Origin: Sphingobacteriia bacterium | Lineage (GTDB): Bacteria > Bacteroidota > Bacteroidia > Bacteroidales > 4484-276 | Length of the DNA stretch: 46,446 nucleotides | Direction of reading: 5' to 3' | Assembly: GCA_009930115.1 (NCBI GenBank) | Contig: RZYY01000008.1 | Span: 1-46,446, forward strand | The notes under the pieces: generated by a model | What the model was told of the DNA's origin: nothing | Databases searched by the model: none | Seen by the model: the letters and a program-made list of their open reading frames with translations, nothing else | Made by a program: the position numbers and the translations under genes | Shown: in pieces, positions 26,731-35,198 of the stretch | Position numbering within the stretch: position 1 is the stretch's first letter | Layout: each line of letters opens with the position of its first letter

Positions 26731-27115
26731 TTTGATGAGTCTTGCTGCTGGCTTTTCCTGATTTTTGACGATAGAAAGTGATGACTTTTTTTAATGCATC
26801 CAACTCAATGGGTTTTTCCACAAACCCAATATGGCCGTATTTTTTGGCAAAAGGCTCGAGGGATGCGTAACCTGTGATAAAAACCGTTTCGAATGAGCGT
26901 ACCGGAAAAATATCAAGCAGTTCAAGGCCACTGCCCTGCGGCATATTAATATCAACAAATACAAGATCAGGTTTTAGTTCTTTGATCACCTCAATTGCAT
27001 CTTGTTTTGAAGTAGCAGTGCCGACAACCTTCAACTGGTTGTCAATTTTTTGAAGCATGTCTTTTAATACGTCAAAAACGACAGCTTCGTCATCAACAAT
27101 AACAATTTTAACCAT
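26714..27115 (-). CDS. Stand-alone response regulator receiver domain protein
   Basis: A 133-residue CheY-like receiver with nothing else attached. The acidic pocket is Asp8-Asp9, the phosphoacceptor is Asp55 (LVFVDINMP), Thr81 follows in FITGYA and the invariant lysine is Lys101 in VEKPI. After residue 115 there is only a short polar tail (QKSGKASSKTHQNENLL). The receiver resembles those of LytTR-type regulators common in Bacteroidota, but no DNA-binding domain follows, so it signals through a partner or is a shortened LytTR regulator. No histidine kinase is nearby. Confidence 0.92.
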   Translation of the reverse strand: MVKIVIVDDEAVVFDVLKDMLQKIDNQLKVVGTATSKQDAIEVIKELKPDLVFVDINMPQGSGLELLDIFPVRSFETVFITGYASLEPFAKKYGHIGFVEKPIELDALKKVITFYRQKSGKASSKTHQNENLL

Positions 27116-27173
27116 AAACTACTGATTTAGGAATATTATAAAAAAGCACGAGAACTTAGCCGTTGGAAGGAAG

Positions 27174-27181
27174 CAAAAGTA
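27174..27181 (-). promoter_or_regulatory. Promoter box (TACTTTTG) of the receiver-lipoprotein pair
   Basis: Minus-strand TACTTTTGC, about 59 bases before the receiver ATG, in the gap after mnmA. It indicates that the pair is transcribed separately from topA-mnmA. Confidence 0.55.
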
Positions 27182-27230
27182 AATAAAAATTATGGTTTTA
27201 CCAGTAACGTGGATGAAAATGTCATTTTTT

Positions 27231-28295
27231 TCAGGAAATAACTCCACTCCCAAGACAAATAGCAGCATCGGGAGTATATATCACACCAAACTGACCAGGT
27301 GCCACACCCGAAATTGCTTTGTCGGCCGTCAGGATGGATTTATTTCCGTCTTTTTTCAGTTGTCCGTTATTGAATTCGGGTTGATGACGTATTTTAAATT
27401 TAACCTGCCGGGGGTGAATATAATCACGATCAGCATGTGTATTGATGAAATGAAAATCGTCAAGAGTGATAACCTCTTTGTACTGGCTTATCGGATCATA
27501 ACCATTTGAAACCCAGATTATATTTTCTTCAATGTCTTTTTTTACAACAAACCAGGGCCCCTGTGCAAGCCCGAGTCCCTTGCGCTGACCAATGGTATGG
27601 AACCAAAGCCCGTGATGCCTGCCGAGTAGTTTCCCGGTTTCCAGCTCCCTGATTTCACCCGGATTCTCCCCGACATATCGTCGGATAAAATCGCTGTAGT
27701 TGATTTTTCCTAAAAAACAAATCCCCTGGCTGTCTTTACGATAGGCTGATGGTAATTTTTCGAGAATTGCTTTTTGTCTTACTTCACTTTTTAAAAGATT
27801 CCCGATCGGAAAGATTAATTTGGAAAGCTGCTGCTGCGAAATCTGTCCGAGAAAATAGGTCTGGTCTTTAAAACTATCCTTAGCTGTACCAAGATATTTT
27901 TCTCCTTCAATGGTCAGGGTGGTAGCATAATGGCCGGTGGAAATCAGATCAAAATCGTGTCCGTATTTTTCTTCAAATGCGCCAAACTTTATCATTTTGT
28001 TGCACATGATATCCGGGTTTGGCGTCTGACCACTTTTCACGTTGCTGATGGTGTAGGCAATCACTCTTTCCCAGTATTCTTCCTGAAGTGAGACAAGTTC
28101 AAGTTTACAACCATATTTTGCTGCAATGTAGCTGACAATTTCCTCATCTTCTTCAGCCGGACAATTCACCCAGGCCGGATCGTCCTTTAATCCGATCTGA
28201 ATATAAAAGATATGCGGGTTAAAACCCATTTCTTTGAGCAGTGGTATTGTTACTGAACTGTCAACACCACCCGAAACAAGTGCGGCAATGGTCAT
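27231..28295 (-). CDS. mnmA: tRNA-specific 2-thiouridylase
   Basis: A 354-residue ATP-dependent enzyme that adds sulfur at position 2 of the wobble uridine (U34) of tRNA-Lys, -Glu and -Gln. The PP-loop is SGGVDSSV (8-15). The two catalytic cysteines are Cys98 (NPDIMCNKMIKFG) and Cys193 (DSQGICFLGK). STGHYATT and the FHTIGQRKGLGL block are present. It receives sulfur ultimately from a cysteine desulfurase. The gene is 43 bases after the arginase-fold gene and probably co-transcribed with it and topA. Confidence 0.96.
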   Translation of the reverse strand: MTIAALVSGGVDSSVTIPLLKEMGFNPHIFYIQIGLKDDPAWVNCPAEEDEEIVSYIAAKYGCKLELVSLQEEYWERVIAYTISNVKSGQTPNPDIMCNKMIKFGAFEEKYGHDFDLISTGHYATTLTIEGEKYLGTAKDSFKDQTYFLGQISQQQLSKLIFPIGNLLKSEVRQKAILEKLPSAYRKDSQGICFLGKINYSDFIRRYVGENPGEIRELETGKLLGRHHGLWFHTIGQRKGLGLAQGPWFVVKKDIEENIIWVSNGYDPISQYKEVITLDDFHFINTHADRDYIHPRQVKFKIRHQPEFNNGQLKKDGNKSILTADKAISGVAPGQFGVIYTPDAAICLGSGVIS

Positions 28296-28338
28296 TATTA
28301 AGTATTAATAATACAACAACGAAATATCAGTGGTTACA

Positions 28339-29514
28339 TTACATCAGTTTTTGATAGGCTTTCCACCACCGGTCAGGAATCTCATTTTCGGTTGCTTTCA
28401 GATAATCCCGGTAACTGCACGGAACCATCACATGCCTGCTTAATGCGGTTTCTTTGTCTTTACTGACAGGCAATTGCATCCACCAGCGATCTGTTATTTT
28501 ACTCTTATAAAAAATCAGGTCGTTTTTAGTGCCCGACATAGAAACAATGTATTTTATAAAGTCATTGCTGTTTTCGACAGGATAGTCATTTTTGCGCAAA
28601 GAATAGCCTTCCATAAAATACCAGATCATCTGGGCAATGAGGTGGGCAGTCTGGCCATTTCTGTCGAACAAAGGATTCATTTCGAAAAGACCGAGACAGG
28701 AAAGCCTTTCGGACATGCCTGCGTAGCGTAAAAGCTGACAGACTTCTTCACCATAAAAACCATTGGGAGAGGCATTGGCATTTCCCGGAGCGTCCGACTG
28801 ACGAACGGAAGAGATATCGAAGGTTACAAAATCAGCATTTCGGATCATTGGCTCAGCCTCAGTGAGATTGGACCGAATTTCCCCCAGCCTGCAGGTGTCG
28901 AAAAAAAGATTGTTTAACAGCCTGATATCAGCCTGGTCAACAAAATATGACTGGTATCCGATGTTGGTAAAATTGAACAGAAAATTGGGTTTTCGCAGAA
29001 TGATTTTCGAAAGATAGGATTTAGCTACGTTTTCAGCCTGTGCAAGTTCATTGTCAATCAGCGCATCAATACTTACCATATTAATAACCCTGCTGATGCT
29101 TTCAAAAGCCAGGTATATCGGATAAGTAAGTTCCTGACTACCACCAAGTACAACCGGAATGACATTGGCTTTGAGCAATTCTGCAATCACTGATTTCAGG
29201 GCAAAATGTGTGTCGCTTACTTTTTCTCCATGTCGGATATTTCCCAGATCAACAATATTCAAATTACTGTTGACGGGATAAAGTCTGTAGAGGTATTTTC
29301 TGATCTGGTCGGGAGCCTGGGCACATCCTTCATTATCGGGGGAGGTGCGGTCTTCATTTACTCCGATCAAAGCCATGTCAGCCAGTGGGAGGGAATCCTC
29401 AAAACCAGCCGGTTGTAAACAGGTTATGTAATCGCCAAGGCGGCTTTTCTGCTTGTTTTGAGTAAAACCAATTTTTTCGGTGTCAATTTGCTCAAAAAAG
29501 ATAGAAGCTTCCAT
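28339..29514 (-). CDS. Arginase/formimidoylglutamase-fold protein with degenerate metal site
   Basis: A 391-residue ureohydrolase-fold protein. The three family metal motifs are recognisable but altered: GGDHS appears as GGSQE (124-128), DAHxD as DALID (150-154) and DxD as DIS (233-235), followed by the expected SDAPG. Thus both metal-binding histidines are lost (to Gln127 and Leu152) and one aspartate has become Ser235, leaving three of six ligands. It is unlikely to be a binuclear manganese enzyme and may be a regulatory or structural pseudoenzyme, or use other chemistry. Automatic annotation would probably call it formimidoylglutamase. It lies 13 bases after topA and 43 before mnmA. Confidence 0.82.
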   Translation of the reverse strand: MEASIFFEQIDTEKIGFTQNKQKSRLGDYITCLQPAGFEDSLPLADMALIGVNEDRTSPDNEGCAQAPDQIRKYLYRLYPVNSNLNIVDLGNIRHGEKVSDTHFALKSVIAELLKANVIPVVLGGSQELTYPIYLAFESISRVINMVSIDALIDNELAQAENVAKSYLSKIILRKPNFLFNFTNIGYQSYFVDQADIRLLNNLFFDTCRLGEIRSNLTEAEPMIRNADFVTFDISSVRQSDAPGNANASPNGFYGEEVCQLLRYAGMSERLSCLGLFEMNPLFDRNGQTAHLIAQMIWYFMEGYSLRKNDYPVENSNDFIKYIVSMSGTKNDLIFYKSKITDRWWMQLPVSKDKETALSRHVMVPCSYRDYLKATENEIPDRWWKAYQKLM

Positions 29515-29527
29515 AGATTACGGGTAA

Positions 29528-31873
29528 TTATTTTTTTGATTTTGACCTGACTGCTTTTTTTCTGGTTGTCTTTTTTTCCTGTGTTTTGCCATTGTTATCA
29601 ATGATTTTTCGGCACTCTTCCTCGGTAAGTGTTTTTGGATCAACCTCTTTAGGAATTTTGTAATTGTTTTTCTGGTAGGCGATGTATGGCCCCCATCGCC
29701 CGTTGAGTACCTGGATAGGGTCGCTGCCGTCAAAGGTTTGAATGATTTTTTCCTGATCGGATTTACGCTTTCTCTCGATGATCTCTATGGCTTCTGCTTC
29801 GTTGATTGAAAGGGGGTCGTTTCCTTTGCCGAGTGAATAAAAATTGGATTTATGCCGTACATAAGGACCAAATCTGCCGGTGGAAACTACTAATTTTTCA
29901 CCTTCATAAGTACCAATCTCACGTGGTAATTTGAATAAATCAAGTGCTTCTTCAAGGGTAATATTTTCGAGTGTCTGACCTTTTTTAAGTGCTGCAAATC
30001 TTGGCTTTTCCTTACTTTCAGTATCCCCTATCTGCACAATGGGACCAAAGCGGCCAATTTTGGCAAAGACATTTTTTCCACTTGCCGGGTCTGTGCCTAT
30101 TCGACGTTCGCCACTGAATTTTTCACTGCGTTCAATGGTATTTTCCACATTTTTATGAAAAGGTCCGTAAAACTCATCGATCATTCTGTTCCAGACTTTT
30201 TGCCCCATGGCGATTTCATCAAATTGCTTTTCAACCCTTGCAGTGAACTGATAATCCATGATATTCAGAAAATACTGCATCAGAAACCGGGTTACCACAA
30301 TTCCGATGTCCGATGGAAGCAGTTTTCCTTTATTCTGACCTGTTTTTTCAGTTTTGGCGGTTTCCTTTATCTTACCGTTTTTGAGGGCAAAAATCTTGTA
30401 GTTTCTTGTTGTTCCGTCACTGTCGCCTTTGAAAACATATTCCCGTTTTTGTATCGTTGAAATGATCGGTGCATACGTTGAAGGCCTTCCTATTCCCAGC
30501 TCTTCAAGTTTTTTCACCAGCGATGCTTCATTGTATCTTGCAGGTGGCTGAGTAAATCGTTCGGTCGCATCCATGTGTATCATTGAGAGCGCCTGGCCGA
30601 CAACAAGTGAGGGCAACATATCTCTTTTTTCTTCGGCATCTTCATCATCGGTGGATTCGAGGTAAACTTTCAAAAAGCCGTCAAAAAGAATGATTTCTCC
30701 CTTGGCAACGAGGAAATCAGGGACAGTGGAAACGGCAATGTTAACCGTTGTCCGTTCCAGTTTTGCATTGCTCATCTGTGAGGCAATAGTCCGTTTCCAG
30801 ATCAGGCTGTAGAGCTTTTTCTGATCAATAGTTCCATCGGTCGTCTGGTGTTCAAAATAGGTTGGTCTGATGGCTTCATGAGCTTCCTGTGCACCTTTGG
30901 TTTTGGTGGTATATTGTCTGAGATGATGGTAATTTTCGCCATAAAGGTTAATGATTTCTTTTCTGGCCATATTTAAGGCGAGGTCTGAAAGATTAACCGA
31001 ATCGGTACGCATGTAGGTAATTTTTCCCGATTCGTAAAGCTGTTGGGCTACCTGCATGGTTTTAGAAACGCTGAAACCAAGTTTTCGGCTTGCTTCCTGT
31101 TGCAGAGTGGATGTGGTGAATGGCGGAGCAGGGGATTTTTGAAATGGTTTGGTTTCAATGTCACTTACTGTAAAGCTGGCGTCAATGCAACGATTGAGAA
31201 AACCGATAGCCTTTTCTTCGGATTCAAACCTCTGGGGGTGTTCTGCTTTGAGCAGGTTTTGGTTTTTTTCTTTATTGGCATCAAATTCTGCAGTTATGCG
31301 ATAAAAAGGAACTATCCTGAAATTCTTAATTTCTTCTTCACGTTCGACGATCAGGCGGACTGCAACAGATTGAACTCTTCCGGCCGATAATGCCGGTTTT
31401 ACTTTTCGCCAGAGCAACGGGGAAAGCTCAAACCCGACCAGACGATCCAATACCCTGCGGGCTTGCTGGGCATTCACAAGATTTAAATCAATGGTGCGCG
31501 GGTGTTTTATTGCATGTTCGATAGCTGATTTTGTAATCTCATGAAAAACAATACGTTTAGTGTTTTCATCATTCAAATTAAGCTCATCGAACAAGTGCCA
31601 GGAAATGGCTTCTCCTTCTCGGTCTTCATCCGTTGCCAGCCAAACTGTTTCTGATTTCGAAGCCAGTTTTTTCAACTCGTTGATGATCCGTTTTTTATCA
31701 TCTGATATCTCATAATTTGGTTTGAAATCATTGGCAACATCAACACCGAGTTGTTTCTTGGAAAGATCGCGGATATGTCCGAAGCTGGATTTGACCGTAT
31801 AGTCAGCACCGAGAAATCTTTCAATGGTCTTGGCTTTTGCAGGTGACTCAACGATTACCAGATTTTTTGTCAT
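29528..31873 (-). CDS. topA: DNA topoisomerase I (type IA)
   Basis: A 781-residue topoisomerase that relaxes negative supercoils. The Toprim domain begins MTKNLVIVESPAKAKTIE and has the DxDxE triad at 82-86 (DEDRE). The active-site tyrosine is Tyr287 in GKITYMRTDS. Three C-terminal topoisomerase repeats carry GRFGP or GRWGP cores, and the protein ends in a Lys/Arg-rich tail; four-cysteine zinc fingers are absent. The frame stays open 38 codons further up to 31987, but a promoter box at 31897-31904 lies within that extension, so the ATG at 31871-31873 is chosen. It is the first gene of the run leading to mnmA. Confidence 0.96.
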   Translation of the reverse strand: MTKNLVIVESPAKAKTIERFLGADYTVKSSFGHIRDLSKKQLGVDVANDFKPNYEISDDKKRIINELKKLASKSETVWLATDEDREGEAISWHLFDELNLNDENTKRIVFHEITKSAIEHAIKHPRTIDLNLVNAQQARRVLDRLVGFELSPLLWRKVKPALSAGRVQSVAVRLIVEREEEIKNFRIVPFYRITAEFDANKEKNQNLLKAEHPQRFESEEKAIGFLNRCIDASFTVSDIETKPFQKSPAPPFTTSTLQQEASRKLGFSVSKTMQVAQQLYESGKITYMRTDSVNLSDLALNMARKEIINLYGENYHHLRQYTTKTKGAQEAHEAIRPTYFEHQTTDGTIDQKKLYSLIWKRTIASQMSNAKLERTTVNIAVSTVPDFLVAKGEIILFDGFLKVYLESTDDEDAEEKRDMLPSLVVGQALSMIHMDATERFTQPPARYNEASLVKKLEELGIGRPSTYAPIISTIQKREYVFKGDSDGTTRNYKIFALKNGKIKETAKTEKTGQNKGKLLPSDIGIVVTRFLMQYFLNIMDYQFTARVEKQFDEIAMGQKVWNRMIDEFYGPFHKNVENTIERSEKFSGERRIGTDPASGKNVFAKIGRFGPIVQIGDTESKEKPRFAALKKGQTLENITLEEALDLFKLPREIGTYEGEKLVVSTGRFGPYVRHKSNFYSLGKGNDPLSINEAEAIEIIERKRKSDQEKIIQTFDGSDPIQVLNGRWGPYIAYQKNNYKIPKEVDPKTLTEEECRKIIDNNGKTQEKKTTRKKAVRSKSKK

Positions 31874-31896
31874 AATTATCCAGTTTTTTTGGGCTG

Positions 31897-31904
31897 CAAA
31901 AGTA
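31897..31904 (-). promoter_or_regulatory. Promoter box (TACTTTTG) of topA; decides the start codon
   Basis: Minus-strand TACTTTTGC, 24 bases before the ATG at 31873. It rules out a translation start at 31987. Confidence 0.6.
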
Positions 31905-32117
31905 AACATTAAATTTTGTTCGAAATTCAATGATTGAAGGCACTCGAATTTTAGCTTGTGATTGATTTCAAATTTTAATTCCAACAATCACTGACTTTAT
32001 TTGTTGTTATGTCAATAGGTTAGCCGGAGGTGTTCCTTGGGCTGATTTTCAATCACCAGCAGATGGTGTGAAAAATGCAGTAAATCATAAGTTCTTCAAA
32101 CCAAAAAATGAATTGAA

Positions 32118-32909
32118 ATGATGACTTCAACTGAAATTTATCTGTGGGCATTACCATTGATTATAGGTATGATGACGCTGATTTGGATTGCCAGTGTTTT
32201 TCTTAAAAATGCCAGTATTGTTGATCCGTTCTGGGGTTTTGGATTTGTTGTAGTTGGGATATTTTATTTTTTGATGACTGATTTTTTGTCAATAAGACAA
32301 AACCTGGTGTTGTTGCTGGTATTCATCTGGGGCTTGCGACTATCGGGTTATCTTTTATGGCGTAATTGGGGAAAGGAAGAGGATTACCGATACCAGAATT
32401 TCCGGAAAAATTATGGCGAGAAGCGATACTGGTGGATCAGTTACTTTCAGGTGTTCCTCTTACAGGGATTACTGATGTGGCTTATTTCAGCCCCATTGCT
32501 CGGTGCTATGCAGGGTTCAGGTACAGTACAACTGAGTGTGATTGATTATCTGGCTGTCGTTTTATGGATCATCGGAATTGCTTTTGAAGCAGGCGGTGAT
32601 TTTCAGCTGGCCAGATTTAAATCCAACCCGGCAAACAAAGGAAAAGTGCTGGATAAAGGTTTTTGGAAATTTACACGACATCCTAATTACTTTGGTGATA
32701 CTGCTGTTTGGTGGAGTTTCGCCCTCTTTTCCATAGCGGCAGGGGCTTATTGGTCAGTGCTGGGCTCTCTTCTTATGACGGTATTAATTATAAAAGTTTC
32801 AGGTGTTGTGCTGCTCGAACGAAACCTGAAAGATCAAAAACCACATTATCAGGCATATATCAAACGGACAAGTGCTTTTATCCCCTGGTTCCCCAAAAAG
32901 AATGTTTAA
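32118..32909 (+). CDS. DUF1295 / steroid 5-alpha-reductase-like membrane protein
   Basis: A 263-residue protein with about six or seven membrane segments. It carries the DUF1295 signature: an aromatic EDYRYQNFRKNYG segment in the middle, then GKVLDKGFWKFTRHPNYFGDTAVWW near residues 175-200. The R-H-P-N-Y-F box is shared with steroid reductases and isoprenylcysteine methyltransferases and binds a nucleotide cofactor or SAM. The substrate is unknown. It heads a plus-strand run that continues into the carotenoid genes, with 76 bases to the next gene, so a role in lipid or isoprenoid modification is plausible but inferred. Two adjacent ATGs (32118, 32121) are possible. Confidence 0.85.
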   Translation: MMTSTEIYLWALPLIIGMMTLIWIASVFLKNASIVDPFWGFGFVVVGIFYFLMTDFLSIRQNLVLLLVFIWGLRLSGYLLWRNWGKEEDYRYQNFRKNYGEKRYWWISYFQVFLLQGLLMWLISAPLLGAMQGSGTVQLSVIDYLAVVLWIIGIAFEAGGDFQLARFKSNPANKGKVLDKGFWKFTRHPNYFGDTAVWWSFALFSIAAGAYWSVLGSLLMTVLIIKVSGVVLLERNLKDQKPHYQAYIKRTSAFIPWFPKKNV

Positions 32910-32985
32910 TTTTTGTCTTAAATAATCCGAAAATAATTAAACAAAATCTGCTGACAGTACGTTAAATCCTGAGAATTAGTAAGAA

Positions 32986-33258
32986 ATGACAGTTGATTTG
33001 TTTGGAATATCCTTAAATGGCTGGATGTTACTTTTCATTGCATGGGGACTGCCACTGACATATTACCGCAGCAGGTTCCGTAAGATAGTTTATCAAACCG
33101 GGCACTGGTCAATAAATTTTAAACCATTGTTTGGTTTGGAATTACGCGGATTGTTTGGAAATCTCTTCCCGGATAATCCGGAATATATAAAAATGCGTAA
33201 TTTCTACAGGTTTTATCTGTTGGTTTACTTTACTTTGTTCGCTATTTACCAAATTTAA
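32986..33258 (+). CDS. Small membrane protein of unknown function
   Basis: A 90-residue protein with a hydrophobic segment at about residues 12-26, a basic loop (YYRSRFRKIVYQTG) and a second hydrophobic segment near the C-terminus (YRFYLLVYFTLFAIYQI). I do not recognise the family. It ends nine bases before the PsiE-like gene and is likely co-transcribed with it and crtI. Confidence 0.65.
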   Translation: MTVDLFGISLNGWMLLFIAWGLPLTYYRSRFRKIVYQTGHWSINFKPLFGLELRGLFGNLFPDNPEYIKMRNFYRFYLLVYFTLFAIYQI

Positions 33259-33267
33259 AGTAAGAAA

Positions 33268-33723
33268 ATGATGAAAATTATTAAACAATCCGAGAAGGCA
33301 ATCATCATCACATTGATAATTTTGATGACCTTGATGCTGGTGATTGCCACAATCAACCTTGGCATAACTGTATTTGAAAAATTTCTTGAAGCTCCCCGTT
33401 TTCTTATCACGCCGCAGGGACTGATGAGTATTTTCGACAGTTTTCTGATTGTTCTCATCGGCATTGAATTGCTGGAAACCATTCGTACATTCCTGAAAGA
33501 CAATGTGATTCATGTTGAGGTGGTAATGCTTGTGGCTATTATTGCCATCGCCCGTAAGGTTATTATCATTGATTACGAACAATATTCAGGTCTTGAACTG
33601 ATTGGTATAGGAGGGTTGATTATCACGTTGTCTCTCGGATATTATTTTATCCGCAAAGCCCTTTACAGTTACTGCGAGCCTAAGCCAACCATAATTCAAT
33701 CACCAAAAACACATCAGGAATGA
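33268..33723 (+). CDS. PsiE-family (phosphate-starvation-inducible) membrane protein
   Basis: A 151-residue protein with four hydrophobic segments. The pattern fits the PsiE family: ITLIILMTLMLVIATINLG, then LMSIFDSFLIVLIGIELLETI, then HVEVVMLVAIIAIARKVIIID. The function of the family is unknown; E. coli PsiE is induced by phosphate starvation. The stop overlaps the crtI ATG by four bases (ATGA), so translation of the two is coupled. Confidence 0.8.
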   Translation: MMKIIKQSEKAIIITLIILMTLMLVIATINLGITVFEKFLEAPRFLITPQGLMSIFDSFLIVLIGIELLETIRTFLKDNVIHVEVVMLVAIIAIARKVIIIDYEQYSGLELIGIGGLIITLSLGYYFIRKALYSYCEPKPTIIQSPKTHQE

Positions 33724-35192
33724 ATAAAAAAGTAACGGTTATCGGTGCTGGATTTTCGGGAATATCTGCTGCAACAGGACTTGCCGATAAAGGCTTTGAT
33801 GTTACTGTGCTGGAAAAAAATTCAACTGCCGGTGGAAGAGCACGAAAGTTTTCGGCCGATGGTTTTACATTCGACATGGGGCCAAGCTGGTACTGGATGC
33901 CCGATGTATTTGATTCCTATTTTGCATCTTTTGGTAAAAAAGTTTCCGATTATTATGACCTTCAACGTCTTGATCCTTCCTACCGGATATTTTTCGGGAA
34001 AGATGATATTGTTGATCTGCCTGCTGATCTGGATAAAATAGCTGAGCTTTTTGAATCTTTAGAAAAAGGTGCCGGCGAAAAATTGAAAATCTTTCTCGCT
34101 GAAGCTGAATTTAAGTACGAGGTAGCTATGAAGGATTTTGTTTCAAAACCAAGTCTTTCTTTCCTCGAGTATGCTGATTTGAGGTTGCTAAAAGCTGCAC
34201 TGCGCATGCACATGTTTACTTCATTCCACCATTATACCCGGAAGTATTTTTCGCACCCGCGATTGCTTCAGATGCTTGAATTTCCGATTCTTTTCCTTGG
34301 CGGAACAGGCAAAAAAACACCGGCACTTTACAGCCTGATGAACTACGGCGACATGAAGCTTGGTACCTGGTATCCCCGTGGAGGAATGTTCAGGGTTGTT
34401 GAAGCTATGGTAAATCTGGCCGAAGAAAAAGGAGTGAAATTCGTTTTCAATACACCTGCCGAAAAATTCATCTTCAACGGTTCTTCAATTACTGAAACCA
34501 TTGCAGGAGACAAATCCTATCCGACAGATTATTTGGTTGCTACCGGCGATTATCATCATATTGAGCAGGAACTGTTGCCCGTTCATTTTCGCAAATATTC
34601 CAAAAAATACTGGGATTCAAGAGTGATGTCCCCGGCATCTTTACTCTGGTATGTCGGTTTGAACAAAAAGCTTGAACACTTTCTTCATCACACCCTGCTC
34701 TTTGATGAAGAATTTGCCCCCCATGCAGGGTCAATTTATGAGAAGCCCGGCTGGCCTGAAAAACCTTCCATTTATGTAAGTGTTACTTCCAAATCTGATC
34801 CTCATGTTGCTCCCGAAGGTCACGAAAATATTTTTTTCCTGATTCCTGTTGCACCGGGATTGCAGGACAGCCCCGAAATTATGGATAAATATTTCAGCCT
34901 GATCCTGAAAAGAGTGGAAAAACTGACTGGTGAAAACCTTGAAAAGCATATCGTATTCAAGCGACCTTATTCACATTCTGACTTTATAGCTGATTATAAT
35001 GCTTTTAAGGGAAATGCCTACGGACTTGCCAACACCTTGTTGCAAACTGCTTTTTTAAAGCCTTCGGCAAAAAGCTCAAAAGTTAAAAATCTTGTCTATG
35101 CCGGTCAGCTCACTGTGCCGGGACCGGGCGTTCCGCCTGCCATCATTTCCGGACAAATTGCAACCAGGCTTATCGTCGAAACTGAAAAATAG
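33720..35192 (+). CDS. crtI: Phytoene desaturase (CrtI-type)
   Basis: A 490-residue FAD-dependent desaturase that introduces double bonds into phytoene on the way to lycopene. The N-terminal dinucleotide motif is VIGAGFSGISAATGLADKG with EKN as its acidic end, followed by GGRARKF. FDMGPSWYWMP and the C-terminal YAGQLTVPGPGVPPAIISGQ block are classical CrtI features. It lies between the PsiE-like gene (4-base overlap) and crtB (6-base gap). The number of desaturation steps cannot be read from sequence. Confidence 0.95.
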   Translation: MNKKVTVIGAGFSGISAATGLADKGFDVTVLEKNSTAGGRARKFSADGFTFDMGPSWYWMPDVFDSYFASFGKKVSDYYDLQRLDPSYRIFFGKDDIVDLPADLDKIAELFESLEKGAGEKLKIFLAEAEFKYEVAMKDFVSKPSLSFLEYADLRLLKAALRMHMFTSFHHYTRKYFSHPRLLQMLEFPILFLGGTGKKTPALYSLMNYGDMKLGTWYPRGGMFRVVEAMVNLAEEKGVKFVFNTPAEKFIFNGSSITETIAGDKSYPTDYLVATGDYHHIEQELLPVHFRKYSKKYWDSRVMSPASLLWYVGLNKKLEHFLHHTLLFDEEFAPHAGSIYEKPGWPEKPSIYVSVTSKSDPHVAPEGHENIFFLIPVAPGLQDSPEIMDKYFSLILKRVEKLTGENLEKHIVFKRPYSHSDFIADYNAFKGNAYGLANTLLQTAFLKPSAKSSKVKNLVYAGQLTVPGPGVPPAIISGQIATRLIVETEK

Positions 35193-35198
35193 CGCTAT

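Noticed and set aside
31874-31987. 38-codon N-terminal extension of topA
   Set aside because: A promoter box lies inside it, and topoisomerase I normally begins shortly before the VESPAKAKTI motif.
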